Shown here: in pieces, positions 23,414 to 34,335 of the stretch | Layout: each line of letters opens with the position of its first letter | Position numbering within the stretch: the first letter of the stretch is position 1 | Origin: Epiperipatus broadwayi | Taxonomy: Eukaryota; Onychophora; Udeonychophora; Euonychophora; Peripatidae | NCBI GenBank assembly: GCA_028023455.1 | Contig: JAQFVV010006208.1 | Location: forward strand, 3,142,963 to 3,206,962 | DNA length: 64,000 nucleotides | Reading direction: 5' to 3' | The notes under the pieces: generated by a model | The model's input: the letters and a program-made list of their open reading frames with translations, nothing else | Databases searched by the model: none | Told to the model about the DNA's origin: nothing | Position numbers and translations under genes: made by a program

Positions 23414-24934
23414 TATCGTGATTGGCTGCGAGTTGGTTTCACAGTGTGTTGAGGTTTGCATGAAGCTTTTGCATTATTCTCTAGTGTTTGTGAGCAGTTA
23501 TTAGTGGTTTGATTACAATCCAGCTCCATAGGTATTAAGTTTTCTGCCAAGTGTTCAATCATTTCTGTTAGAGTATTGTTTTCATCTGTTTTGGCTCTTT
23601 TTGATTTATTTCTCCTTGGCCGACCAGATTTTTGGACTTCTGTTGGTGTTGTTTCTATGGGAGGGAGGCATGGGGTTAGTGAGTCTAGAATATCTGTAGA
23701 TGTTTTGTTTATAATTATATGCAGCATGCTTGTTTTTGGGGAGTTGTATGTATCATTTGATATGTCTGGATTTGAGTCTGATGTGTTACTGATTGATATG
23801 CCTGGTGTTTGTGATACTTCAGGTATGTTTTGTGCTTGATTTTGTTCCATTTGATCAGTGCTTTCATTTAATTTATTCAAGCTATCTGTTGTAGTTTCAA
23901 GTATATTTGTGTTTTCTTCTGCATGTTTGTTTTTAATAGCTTCATTTGTACTGTAATTGTTTTCATATTGACTGTTTGAGTTACTGGTGTTATCTTGTGT
24001 ACTGTTGCTCTCTTCATGTTGGGATTGGATGTGCTGATTATTTGGTGTCTGGCCCTGTATGAGTTGGCTATCCATGCACTGTGTGGCTAGATGACCACGC
24101 TTGCCACAGGCATAGCATTGTGGTTTTAAACCTCTTATATATAGGCTCAGCATAGCTTCCTGATCTGCAATTTGTGTTGGTATAGATTCTGGGTCAATGT
24201 CTTTGTGTAATTTTAACTTAAAATCATAGCTATTGCTGTATATTGGTATTGGTGTGTCTTTGAGGTATATTGGTTGAAATGCTATAACCTTTCCAAATGA
24301 ATCCATCATTTTTTGAAAGTTGTTTCGTGTATCCAAAATATGTATTTTTCATTATTCCTGTAATTTGGTTCTGTCGATCTTGATCGACTATAACAATTGC
24401 GTAATTGTCTAATGTTTTAATATGGTTTAGAAATCGGTTCTTTTGACTACTGTTAAGAAATTTGATTGCGAGGTATCTGGGATTTGGATGATCTGCGATT
24501 CTTACGATCGTTTCCCACAGTTCATTTTCAGTTATTGCTTGATATAATAACGTGCGTGGAAACCGATACAACGATATATTTGCGTCTGTGGCAGATATTA
24601 CTATTAAGTTTGGTGAAAAAAATCTTTTGAAAGATGTATAGAGTCCCCGTGGAATCGTGTTGTTAAAGTGTTCATTAATTCTTTCTAGCATGTTATCGGT
24701 CCAATGTGCAAGGGGAGGGTCTTGGTTTACCTGTATCTTTAAATCTAATTGTTTTATATCGTTCGGATTTGTTTTTTTAAATCTCGAAACTATTTTATTA
24801 TTTATTGTAGTCGCGAAATTCTTTGAACTTGTTGCTTGCATGTTAGTTTTTGTGACCGTGGCGTACGATTTGACGGTGTCTAAATTTTTACGCACTTCAG
24901 CGGCCATATTGACGCCAAATGCTCGATCATGCAT
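23413..24934 (-). pseudogene. Tx1-like LINE copy 1, ORF1 (nucleic-acid-binding protein), one frameshift
   Basis: ORF1 encodes a protein of about 510 residues with an N-terminal half lacking obvious motifs and a CCHC knuckle (CYACGKRGHLATQC, about 24120-24080). A long Asn/Ser/Thr-rich tail follows, then a basic RPRRNKSKR patch, ending SQSR. Such proteins coat the element RNA. Compared with copy 2, two bases are missing near 24318, so frames 24934-24230 and 24336-23413 only partly overlap. The first ATG of copy 2 (63133) is lost here and the first Met is MHDRAFG. The stop TAA (23415-23413) overlaps the ORF2 ATG (23413-23411) as TAATG. Confidence 0.8.
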
Positions 24935-25170
24935 AGCTGTGGGCTCCTTTTTTTTTTTTATAAAAACAAAGAAATTTTTGGTAACGTAAGTGTTTTTTTA
25001 TGATATTCTTGAGCTAGTTTATGATTTTCATTAATTATAGTTTCAAAAATATTTATTTTTATCTTATGAAATTATCTATATTTGTTTGATTTTAAAATGT
25101 GGTGTTATTATTAGATTTTTTGGGGTTTGAAACCCAACTACTTTAGTATTACTTACCGGCACTATCAGGA

Positions 25171-25530
<360 letters not shown>

Positions 25531-26544
25531 TTTTTTTTGGTGGGGCCTTTTGAATCAACTCTTAAACACTTTTTTTTTGGTATAATAAAATATTACCTAC
25601 CTACCTACCTAATTTATAATCATGTGAACAACAAAAACAACAACAAGTTTCCCCATAAAATAATTTATTGAATCAAAAAGAAATGAAACTTTGGATAAGT
25701 TGTGAAGCAAAACAAGTAAAAAAAAAAAGCACCACCATTTATGGGGGCATAAAAAACAGCAGCCAAATGTAACATGCAAATAAAATAACAGGGAAGCCTC
25801 AAAGTTATATGTAACGGGATTTTGTAACCTTCGAACCAACAACCTTGCAGGAGTTTCTCTTTCTGGAGAAACACAATATTGTGCATCCACTTGTGTGGCC
25901 AGCTGGCAATTCACTCAGCTTCGACCAATTCGGACAACTTGCAGACGACATTTGACAGTTCTCGTATGGATTCGTGCGTAAACGGGCATTTGCATTCAAA
26001 ATCGGAAAAAACTCTGCTGAAAAGAAGAACCTTTTCAAGTTGTGTGTAGTTGAAGAGCATAGGGAAGTGTCTGTGATGACATGACAATTCTTAATATGGA
26101 ATACTAATTCCACTACGCTTTCTAAAAAATTTCCGATAATGAATTTTTGCAGAGTTTCGTCTCTTTCAAATACGCCACCATCAAATCAGACCATAGCGAA
26201 AGTTCAAGAGTACTCACTTGATGAATACTGTCACAGTGCAGTGGGTGTAGTATTTCATTACATAATCGTAGAATACATCGCCCTCAGGCAGCCTGTTATG
26301 TCTTGTATTGTCAGCCATAACTTAAGGCTGCTAAAACGGTATATTGATGTGCGTTTTGTGAAAAACAGCGACATCAGATGATAAGGTTCAGTTTTCATAC
26401 TATTACCAAAAAAAAACCAGAATGAGGTTTACAATATTTTTTTTAAAAAGCAGCTAATTTTGTAATAATTAAGATGGATCATGTGTTTACATTATTTTTC
26501 TAAACTTCTCTTATTTACATCTTGGAAAAATGTATTCATCTATA
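25531..26544. other. Unassigned, GC-richer stretch with open frames on both strands
   Basis: Between about 25800 and 26380 the base composition is more balanced than the surroundings, and 80-100-codon frames exist on both strands. None shows a motif I recognise and no splice-bounded coding pattern stands out. It may be an unidentified repeat. Confidence 0.4.
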
Positions 26545-26845
26545 TTGCAATATTTTCAATATATATAAATGAATAGACCAAACTTCTTTCTAAATTTTGT
26601 TTTTTATATGACTTATAAAAATATAACTACAACTATTTTATAATATAATCCTTTTCAAGGAAAACTCAAACTCTTTCTAATAGAAACCCTTTGTAATAGA
26701 AAGAGTTTGAGTTTTCCTTAAAAAAGACTATATTGTAAAATAGTCAAAACATTGGTTTATAGTTATATTTTTATAATAGTCGGGTAAAAAACAAGATTTA
26801 AAAAGAAGTTTTGTATATTCGTTTATATATATTGAAAATTATGAG
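26545..26845. repeat. Palindromic element, family D
   Basis: The arms meet at AACTCAAACTCTTTCTAATAG / CTATTACAAAG...AGAGTTTGAGTTTTCC and extend outward through ACTATTTTATAATATA to TTTCAATATATATAAATGAA, with small differences. About 140 nt per arm, non-coding, hairpin-forming. No hammerhead core or clear target duplication found. Confidence 0.7.
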
Positions 26846-27054
26846 CTATTTTTGAAAAGAAAACTGTGTAGATTATATTTTAAATTGCAATATTTTATGA
26901 AAAGAATGTAGGTAAAATATTAAAATTATGTTGTAATAAACATTCAACTAATGAAAAAGATAAATTATTAATTAATATTCCTTATTTAATCACTACACAA
27001 TCTTACACGATTGTAAATAAAAAAAGTCCCTCAACGAAGATAATACAACAGCTA

Positions 27055-27300
27055 ACAATACATTGCTTATAATAACTCCTCTCATATACACTTTGACACA
27101 AAAAAAATTTAATGATTTTTTTATTTTCCTGACAGTTTTGACAGTCCTGCAGTCTTCAGCAGAGCAATCTTAATCTTCTCTATCTAAAGATTAAGATCAT
27201 CCTGATGAAGATTGCAGGACAGCCGAAACTGTCAGGAAAATAAAGAAATCATTAAAAAAAATTTGCATTAAATTGTATATGAGGGGTCTTCATCCAAAGG
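27055..27300. mobile_element. Palindromic element, family E, with hammerhead-like core
   Basis: The left arm CATATACACTTTGACACAAA...TTTATTTTCCTGACAG is mirrored by CTGTCAGGAAAATAAAG...TTTGCATTAAATTGTATATG. The centre carries AATCTTCTC / AAGATTAAGA. The left end has TTGCTTATAATAAC, absent on the right, so it is one-sided like families A and B. Related arms occur at 38245 and 43730. Confidence 0.6.
27202..27237 (+). ncRNA. Hammerhead-like motif in family E (candidate only)
   Basis: CTGATGA (27202-27208), a stem-loop with CAGGACAG, GAAAC (27225-27229), T, GTC (27231-27233). The related copy near 38310 (- strand) has a perfect GACTG/CAGTC stem II but AAAAC instead of GAAAC. I cannot draw a convincing stem I in either, so this is weaker than families A and B. 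Confidence 0.35.
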
Positions 27301-30030
27301 AATACATGTATGCTATAATAATCTACATAAACCCGCAGAACTTACCAGTAAGTTATTATTAATACAATAACTTGTATCTGACTCCATTTGTTTGCAAACT
27401 AATTTAACTATAAACTTTAACTGTGAATTACAAATATCCACAAAGAGATATTTTATCCATGGATAGCTTTCTAGAAGAAACTTAAAAGAAGTGAAACATT
27501 AACTACTGGATTTGATTAATATTTTCTGGATCAGAGTGTGTATATTCCTTCTATTTTTTATTAATTATCATTAATATAACATTTTCATTGTGCGTTCTTA
27601 ATTTTAGTTTGCTAGATTTTATTATTACAAAAGATTATTTTAAGAAATGTATAATTACCTATGCCAATATGTTCATTTAATACACGAACATTAGAGAAAA
27701 TTCTTAAATATTAATTGACAAGAAATTGAAATCATGTAAAAATTACATTTAGTTATTACTGCGAATCTGTGGTATGTGATGCGGCAGAATTTTGTGGTTC
27801 GATGGATTCTGACATCCTTTTAAATAAATAAAAAAAAAAGATTCTGCCAACAATGCAAATTGTAGTAAATAATAGGTCAGTTAATCAGAAAATGAACGAA
27901 ATATTTTTTTTGAACTAGTTTGATTAACTAGCACTGTATAGTGCATAAAATAAAGACCTAAATCTAACGGAAAATGTTACAATATACATAATATAATTTT
28001 TATATTCTTAGTAGCCTTTTTCTTTCTAATTACATACTGCCTGTGCTCTTAATAAACAATCAGAACATTACATTAGATTCTATATTTCCATTAAAAGGAT
28101 CTTAATATTAACTCATTGTAAATCGCAAGATTTCATGTGAGTTAATTTGTGAAAGGAAATAGTGGATTTAAATGAGAAGAGAATAATATCTTTATGATCT
28201 CAAATCAAGATGCTTCAGATTGGCCTATATAAGTAAGAATTTAGATTAAAGATACCATGGCCGCTCTTATCTTTATAAAGTCTATCTTGCGTTTAGGTTT
28301 GAGACGTCTCTCTATAGTCAAAAACTATATCGTTTGGCTATTATACAAAATCGCCTTTCTCTTTCTAATTACATGCTGCTGTGTGCTCGATAAATAATCA
28401 GAACATTATAAATAAATAATCAGGTTTTGTACCAATTGTTATTATTTTGTTTGTTAATTAATTAAATATTTTGTTTAATTTGGAGTATTTATTTTATTTT
28501 TGATACTCCAAAAATCTTGAACACATTGATTATCACTATGATATCTCCTTCTGTACTGAATTTAGTTAATTGTGATATTGTCTTACATATACATGTGTAT
28601 ATTCAATTACTTTTACATATATACATTACTCAGTGTTGATATACTGTTGCAACCTATAGATCAGTTTATATTATTTGTGCATTGTGACCCTGCCTTTAGA
28701 AGTGGACTATTCCAGATTCCTAGCCTGATTGTCTAGCACCTAGTCACTATCCAGTGGAGATAAATCCTTCGTTGGGGTTCACACACAAAATCTGAGTGCT
28801 TCCAGTAAGGTGGGGGATCTGCCATTATTGTCAGCCTTTTGGAGGCAAGGCTGGGAGTACTTATTTCTGTCTACCTGAATGACTGAACTGCTTTCAATAA
28901 ACCTTCTGCCATCAACAAAGGTGTTTCTCTAGTCATTATCGTGACATCCACATAGTGAGGCAAATCCACATACAAACTGGAAACTGATGTATTTGCTCCC
29001 GACTTGAGGCAAGCTGTCTAAGTGCAGCTGGAAAAGTCTGAACTAGAAGTGACTTGAAGAAAGCTGTCCAATACAGCTGGAAGAGACTTACTAGAGCTCA
29101 CGAGGCAGGCTACTTATTTAGCTGGAAGTGAGTTCCATTACTCGGCACGACTACCTCAGCATTCAATTGTATAAACTATATTTATCTGTTTGTTTAACTA
29201 ACGTGTATATTTTTTGTAACTAATAAATTGTACATATTAATTGTTGAGTAGTTGTCATCATTTGTCTTTAGGTTTGGAACCGAACCTGTAAGCCTAACCA
29301 AACACAACAAAAATAAATGAAGCTCATAGTAATAATAAAAGGTATTTATGTCGTCAATCCTATATAATATTGGAAATACAAACCAAAATTTCAATACATA
29401 AAAGTGGTTTCCCAACTATGTGACTCAGTGTAATCATTGCAATGAGGTACCCACATGGTTTTTTAAATATAAAATGAGTTTACGCCACATTTTGTATCTT
29501 TAGTACATTTTGTTTATTCAGTGATTAGATAATTTTGGTGCTAAATTGGAAGGAAAAGATCTTAGATTGTGCATTTGAAATAAAACTACTTCATTCCTAT
29601 AGTCATGAAAAGTAAGCAGTAAGCGACCTAATACTAAGAGGATTTTCCAAAACTGAACAAATCTCATGGCCATTATTGATGATTTGCAAGAAAAACTTTT
29701 ACAAATAATAATAGCACACATAAACATCATTAGTAATAGTCTAAATCTGTTGATAAATGACATTAACAGGATGCGCAAAACATTTTAACAATCACATTCT
29801 GTGTTTCAGGGGGAAATATTTTGATGATGAACGATGAGGGTCAATAAATGGCATCTAGTTTTATAAAAGATTAAATCATCAATATTTATGGTAACTATTT
29901 GATATTCTTCAATTATAATGCATAATAGACTTATCAATACTGGATAAAACCTTTCATTGGTTTATATGTGGGTATATATAATGATGCGATTTGTTTCATG
30001 ATTTCAATTATAATAATAATATTGAAATAC
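27301..30030. other. Intronic sequence with a short direct repeat and a GC-richer LTR-like block
   Basis: TTTCTTTCTAATTACATACT plus a following TGTGCTC...AATAATCAGAACATTA repeats near 28020 and 28357. The block at about 28680-29165 is GC-richer and contains CAATAAACC. It could be a solo LTR or similar relic but I found no matching ends. The remainder is AT-rich without recognised features. Confidence 0.35.
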
Positions 30031-30161
30031 AATTATAATTGTATTTATATATTGGAACTATTTCCATCATCTAATATAAGTATTGAATGTCTTTAGAAAA
30101 ATTTAACTTTACTTAAATATTCCAAATACATTCAACTGTTAATAATAATCTAGGGTGCCCA

Positions 30162-30702
30162 GAAATCGAGACATAACAACTAATTATTTTTACGGCATTA
30201 TATCTTTTTTTTATAAAATTCCATTCCTGTGTATATTCATCATTGTAAGTACACTTCCTCTTTGGCATGTTTTCTAGGGTGATTGATATTCCTATTAATT
30301 TGATCACTATAGAAAATTAATATCAACAAAGAGCTAGTAAAGCAAGTGAAGGTGCACTTTAAATTTTAGCATACAAAAATCCAACTGCGCATGCTCCAAG
30401 GTGAGGTTGGATGCAAGAACGAGTCTAGTTTGAGAACCTGGCCATATAATGTAATAGCGATCTTTGTTTTGGTGTTGGAATTTGTCTGAAGTTCTTGTAA
30501 TATTACTGTAGAGACTGAAATCGACAGAGAGGGTTAAAAACTGTCATTTTTGCAATGAATTATTTATGTAAGACAGATAATAATTATAAGTATTTGAAAA
30601 CTGGTACATACAACAGTCCCAAAAAGACATTTTGGGGACGCTGGGATATTAATTAAAAATAAGGACAAATCCTGAAAAATCAGGACATCTGACCACCCTA
30701 GT
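30162..30702. mobile_element. Non-autonomous DNA element with CTAGGGTG...CACCCTAG ends
   Basis: It begins CTAGGGTGCCCAGAAATCGA and ends GGACATCTGACCACCCTAG, inverted ends of about 8 perfect bases plus further partial pairing, flanked by TAATAA on both sides. No transposase is present. This end type is seen in several animal DNA transposon families and I cannot name which. Confidence 0.5.
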
Positions 30703-30704
30703 AA

Positions 30705-31195
30705 TAACACACAGGTTAGTATATGAATAACATTTTGAGAAGTATTATTCTCTCCTCTTCTTCAGGTGTTGCTGGCCTGACTAATGACAATACTCACATG
30801 GAAATCAAAACTGGACCCTTAGATTCTTCAGTATTGAATTTAAGATAACACTCTAACCAACTGAGCCATCCTGCCAAAGGCAAAAACAGTCAATAGAAAT
30901 TTCATATACTTATCTATGACATTCCTCCTGATTTCTTCACTTTTTCATAAGAACAAAGTTTTGATTAGGGGTTTTTTTTTAAGAAAAAAATGAAATTTCT
31001 ACTGACTATTGCCTTTGGCAGGATGGCTCAGTTGGTTAGCGTGTTACCTTAAAATTCAATACTTACGAATCTAAAGGTACAGGTTCGATTCCCATGCTAA
31101 TACTGTTACTGATCAGGCCAGCAAGACCTAAAGAAGAGGCGAGAATAATACATCTTGAAACATTGTGCCTATACTAACCTGTGTGCTATTACTAA
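30705..31195. repeat. tRNA-derived SINE inverted dimer
   Basis: Each arm holds a tRNA-like head: GGCAGGATGGCTCAGTTGG (A box) with, on the right arm, GGTTCGATTCCCATG (B box) at about 31082. Left head (- strand) about 30800-30890, right head (+) 31016-31100. The arms extend to GGTTAGTATATGAATAAC... / ...GCCTATACTAACC. The left B box has decayed. Heads lie inward with 5' ends facing, the same geometry as the hammerhead elements. Confidence 0.65.
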
Positions 31196-31319
31196 CAGTT
31201 GTATGGACTATTTAAATAAAGTTAAATTTTTCTAAATACATTTTAATACTTATATTAGATGATGGAAATAGTCTAATATATAAATACAACTAAAACACCA
31301 TCATCACAAACCTTCAGGA

Positions 31320-31535
31320 AAACAATTATGTGGGATTAGAACCCATGCTTTTAAGCTTCTTACCGTCATCCACTCTATCCAATATAATCAATACTCATGA
31401 CGACGTACAGGTGAAAAAGATAAATGATCTCCAATATACATATTTCATGCTGAACCAGCTCTCATATTTTGGATAGAGTGGATGACTATAAGGAGTGTGA
31501 TAATCTGAGTTCAAATCCCCTTTGATTATAATAAT
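31320..31535. repeat. Second SINE family, inverted tRNA-like heads around one leader
   Basis: GGGTTCTAATCC (- strand, about 31350) and GAGTTCAAATCCCC (+, 31509-31522) are B boxes, each preceded by TGGATAGAGTGGATGAC. A single leader block AAAAAGATAAATGATCTCC lies between them. The same leader and head occur at 50155-50300. Confidence 0.6.
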
Positions 31536-31684
31536 AATAGCTTTTGTTGCTAGTGGCATCGGTAAGGGATGTTATTACATATTTTTTAATTATTACTATT
31601 AATTGTACTAAAAGTTTAATATTTTAGAGCCAAATTAATCACCCATACATAAATTATATATCCTTTTTTTTGTTTGTTTTACAG

Positions 31685-31963
31685 GCAGTAGCAGATGCTA
31701 CAGAGAAAAAGATCGATGCTACTCGAATGGGATATACTCCGATCGCATTCCATTCCTCAGTTCTGTTTTTCTCTATTGCTGATTTGGCCAATATTGAACC
31801 AATGTATCAATATTCTCTTCCTTGGTTTATTAATTTATTTGTTATGTCCATCGATAACTCGGAGAAGTCTGAAGAAGTGACTCTGAGACTTCAAATTTTA
31901 AACAGTCATTTTACATACTCTTTGTATTGTAATGTGTGTCGTTCACTTTTTAAAAAAGACAAG
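31685..31963 (+). CDS. DNAH: Axonemal dynein heavy chain exon 3 in window (AAA5-AAA6 region)
   Basis: The 279-nt exon (93 codons, phase 0 at both ends) lies between TTTACAG and GTACTA. It reads [20 protein letters not shown], then [15 protein letters not shown]-type sequence (here [20 protein letters not shown]), [15 protein letters not shown] and KKDK. Dynein heavy chains of the DNAH3/7/12 group have TEKKID-x-x-R-x-x-Y-x-P-(I/V)A, DLANI(E/D)PMYQYSL-x-WFINLF and NVCRSLFEKDK here. No disruptions. It joins directly to exon 4, whose LVFSFLLCVNLL continues the conserved KDK-LLFSFLL run. Confidence 0.96.
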
Positions 31964-32136
31964 GTACTATAAGCTACTTTCAATTTTTAGAAATGAATGT
32001 TATCATATTAGCACTATTATTAAATTTGATTTTAAACTTTATACTCCTATAATACCCTTATAAAAACACAGATTTATAAAAACGGAAATTATCCTAGACA
32101 ATTTTAAGGTTACCTTCATAAAGCTAAACATAAAAT

Positions 32137-32512
32137 AATATTACAAATTAATAAACATCACATGATCACCATTTCATATGTGTGCTTATAACTGTTATTA
32201 AAACAGGCAAAACTCACTATAAGTATTGCCACACACTGCAAGCTAGAGTAATCAATGGATGCCAGAAGGCTTGTGCATAAAATCCCCATCTAGTGCCTAA
32301 TCAGCCAATAAAATCTAGGTGCAGTGCTCTCATATCCAAGGCTTTTCACTGACGAAGGCCGCAAGCCAGAAACCAGTCTGGGAATATTGGATGAGTAGGC
32401 ACTAGATGGGGATTTTATGCCCAAGCCTTCTGGCATCCATTGATTACTCTAGCTTGCAGTGTGTGGCAATACGTATAGTGAGTTTTTCCCATTTTAATAT
32501 TACATATACCTT
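32137..32512. mobile_element. Hammerhead-bearing element family A in dynein intron 3
   Basis: The left end AAACATCACATGATCACC is followed by arm AAAACAGGCAAAACTCACTA. The right arm ends at TTTTTCCCATTTT without the outer piece. Probable target duplication AATATTACAAAT / AATATTACATAT (32137 and 32496), imperfect. The reverse half is shorter and the junction lies before the forward hammerhead. Confidence 0.7.
32343..32384 (+). ncRNA. Hammerhead ribozyme motif, sense to the dynein gene, intron 3
   Basis: CTGACGA (32349-32355), GGC-CGCAA-GCC stem II, GAAAC (32369-32373), CA, GTC (32376-32378). Stem I is TTTTCA with TGGGAA: all six positions still pair, although both strands differ from the TCCTCA/TGGGGA of other copies, which is a compensatory change. 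Confidence 0.65.
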
Positions 32513-33261
32513 CTTCTAATTCAAAAATGAAATGCATTTGTGCAGGTCTACAGTTTTAAAAGTCTTAAAAATTCTGCAAATCTTGTTTTTTAATCAACAA
32601 TTGAAGAATTTAATCATAAACAAACAAAAAGTCTTTATTGTTTATATAATAACAAAAAATTGTTCATCACATGAAATTACACTGAAATGATATTGGTACT
32701 ATTAAACATTTCTAAATGAGGAATAAACATTATATCTAACTATCCCAACAGATGAAACAAAAAAAAAAAAAAACAACTTTATAATAATAATTTTTAGGAA
32801 AGATATTGACAAAAAAAAAATGTACACAATACTATACATTACAATTTTTCTTACTTTCAATATCTGAAATTAAGAGTGGTAATTTTCTTTATCTTAAAGC
32901 CATCTTTTGTAAGCTTGAATGAACATTATATCATGTTGATGTGATGTGATGTACTGTAGCTTCTTCTTAAACGAAGTCAAGAATCTCTCAGCAATTATAC
33001 CAACCTATCATGCATTGTGGAACTAATTTTGGTACATTGAATCCTTGATTATGAAAAAAAAAAGAATTTCTACATCTTGTAAAATAATATTGTAATAAAA
33101 AAAACAGTAATACTGAGAAAAAAAATTTGAATTCAGTGAATCGCGCGAAAAAAAAAAACGATTTATGTTTATTTTGGTAGACATTTTATACTGGTCTAAT
33201 TCTGAGAGCTAATCTAGAATAAATCTGTAATATTTTTTTTACTTTTATTTTATATTAATTC
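32513..33261. other. AT-rich intronic sequence, nothing recognised
   Basis: Poly-A and AT-rich tracts only. Confidence 0.6.
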
Positions 33262-33568
33262 TTTATTAGTAATATAAATGTTCGGACATTTATATCAAAA
33301 AGGTAACCACATATTTTTTATCTAAACCCTTTTATTTCTGCTTGGCATGCTTTCGGTATTTTACATACCATAATCATAACGTATTCATTTCTTTAGTGTT
33401 CATAGTTAATAAGTATACTTGATAGCTTACTATTAACATTAAATAAATGAATGAGGTATGAATATATGTAATGTGTCAAAAGCATGCCAAGCATGAATAA
33501 AAATGGTTAGATAAAAATATATGGTCAGCTTTTCTGTATAAATGTCCGAACATTTATATTGCTAATAT
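33262..33568. repeat. Palindromic element, family F
   Basis: Ends TAATATAAATGTTCGGACAT and TGTCCGAACATTTATATTG are inverted. Pairing continues through TTTTATCTAAACC and GGTTAGATAAAA, GCTTGGCATGCTTT and AAGCATGCCAAGC. The terminal AAATGTTCGGACATTT is itself a perfect palindrome. Non-coding, single copy in the window. Confidence 0.7.
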
Positions 33569-33842
33569 TACATTCACACAGAAAAGAGATATAAGTTTTT
33601 GGAATTAGTTCATTCTTTGTAAAGCTTACAGTTTTGGTTTCTATGAAAATTATTTTTCTCCATGAAATCAAGAAGAAATAAAATGAAATCATGCTTGACT
33701 AATTCAAGTTTAAAAAATGTTCTAAGTTCGGTGAAAGCCAAACAAACTCGGAAGTCAATGCTAAAATAAGGGAATGTTTAATCTTAAAACTTTTTTCTGT
33801 AGTACATTATTAAATTAAGGAAAAAAAATATTAAACCTTATT

Positions 33843-34335
33843 AGCTTTTCCAAGTATTTTTATCCTCAGGCTAGTTTCTAGCTGCTGGCTGTCATCGGTG
33901 AGGCACTAGGATATTCAGGCAGTAGATTTAAAAATACCAGGTCAAATCCAGCATTTATCTAATAGTTAACTATTAAGTAGAAAATCTGAAATATTCAGGC
34001 ATCCATATGTCTTCAAATCCAGCTATCTAACTTAAATAGCCATATCAGACTGAACTAAGTTCAGATAGACCATATATTAATAGCTTTAGCAATATAACAT
34101 TGCCAAAGTCTCGAGCAAAATTATAACTGCAACGAAATCAAGTCATATATCATGTGACTTAATTGAATATCCTAGCATCTCACATTAGCAGCTAGTAACC
34201 AGTCTGAGGATAGGGATATTTGGAAAAAACTTGTTAAGAGCTATTGGTATGCTCATTATATGATGTTTGTAGTACAAACTTATTAAATTAAGCCACATGA
34301 TGTATTGCTTGATTTCCTTGCAATTATTAAATTAT
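33843..34335. mobile_element. Hammerhead-bearing element family B copy in dynein intron 3
   Basis: The reverse monomer (33843-34188) begins with an inverted hammerhead at 33864-33906. Its stem II is intact, but on the - strand the core reads CCGATGA instead of CTGATGA and the triplet reads GCC. The forward fragment (34190-34335) starts with a degenerate core (GCAGCTAGTAACCAGTCTG) and ends AAGCCACATGATGTATTGC. Same head-to-head plan as the other B copies. Confidence 0.6.

Larger units (their letters stand above)
19938..25170 (-). mobile_element. L1/Tx1-like non-LTR retrotransposon, copy 1 (5.2 kb), flanked by ATT arrays
   Basis: It is a full-length element read right to left: short 5' region (25170-24935), ORF1, ORF2, then a 3' UTR with AATAAA and the terminal sequence CCCCTTTTTGAAAC against the microsatellite. 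Nearly every position aligns with copy 2 (58121-63365), so both inserted recently. Clade is judged from a CCHC-type ORF1 protein, an apurinic-type endonuclease, a YMDD RT and a C-terminal CCHC knuckle; formal phylogeny was not possible. Copy 1 carries several ORF-breaking lesions. Both ends abut (ATT)n. Confidence 0.85.
30040..31300. repeat. Family C palindrome split by two nested insertions
   Basis: The left arm (30040-30140, GTATTTATATATTGGAACTA to CATTCAACTGTTAATAATA) and right arm (31190-31290, TAACAGTTG to ATATATAAATACAAC) are the family C ends. Between them lie an inverted-repeat-bounded segment (30162-30702) and a SINE inverted dimer (30705-31195). The order implies C was present first. 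Confidence 0.65.

Noticed and set aside
20434-24989. + strand open frames of 60-110 codons across the Tx1-like LINEs (also 58608-63173)
   Set aside because: They are antisense shadows of ORF1 and ORF2; equivalent frames appear at matching places in both copies.
25805-26381. Host gene exons in the GC-richer stretch
   Set aside because: Open frames on both strands have no recognisable domain, no consistent splice pattern and do not continue the dynein protein.
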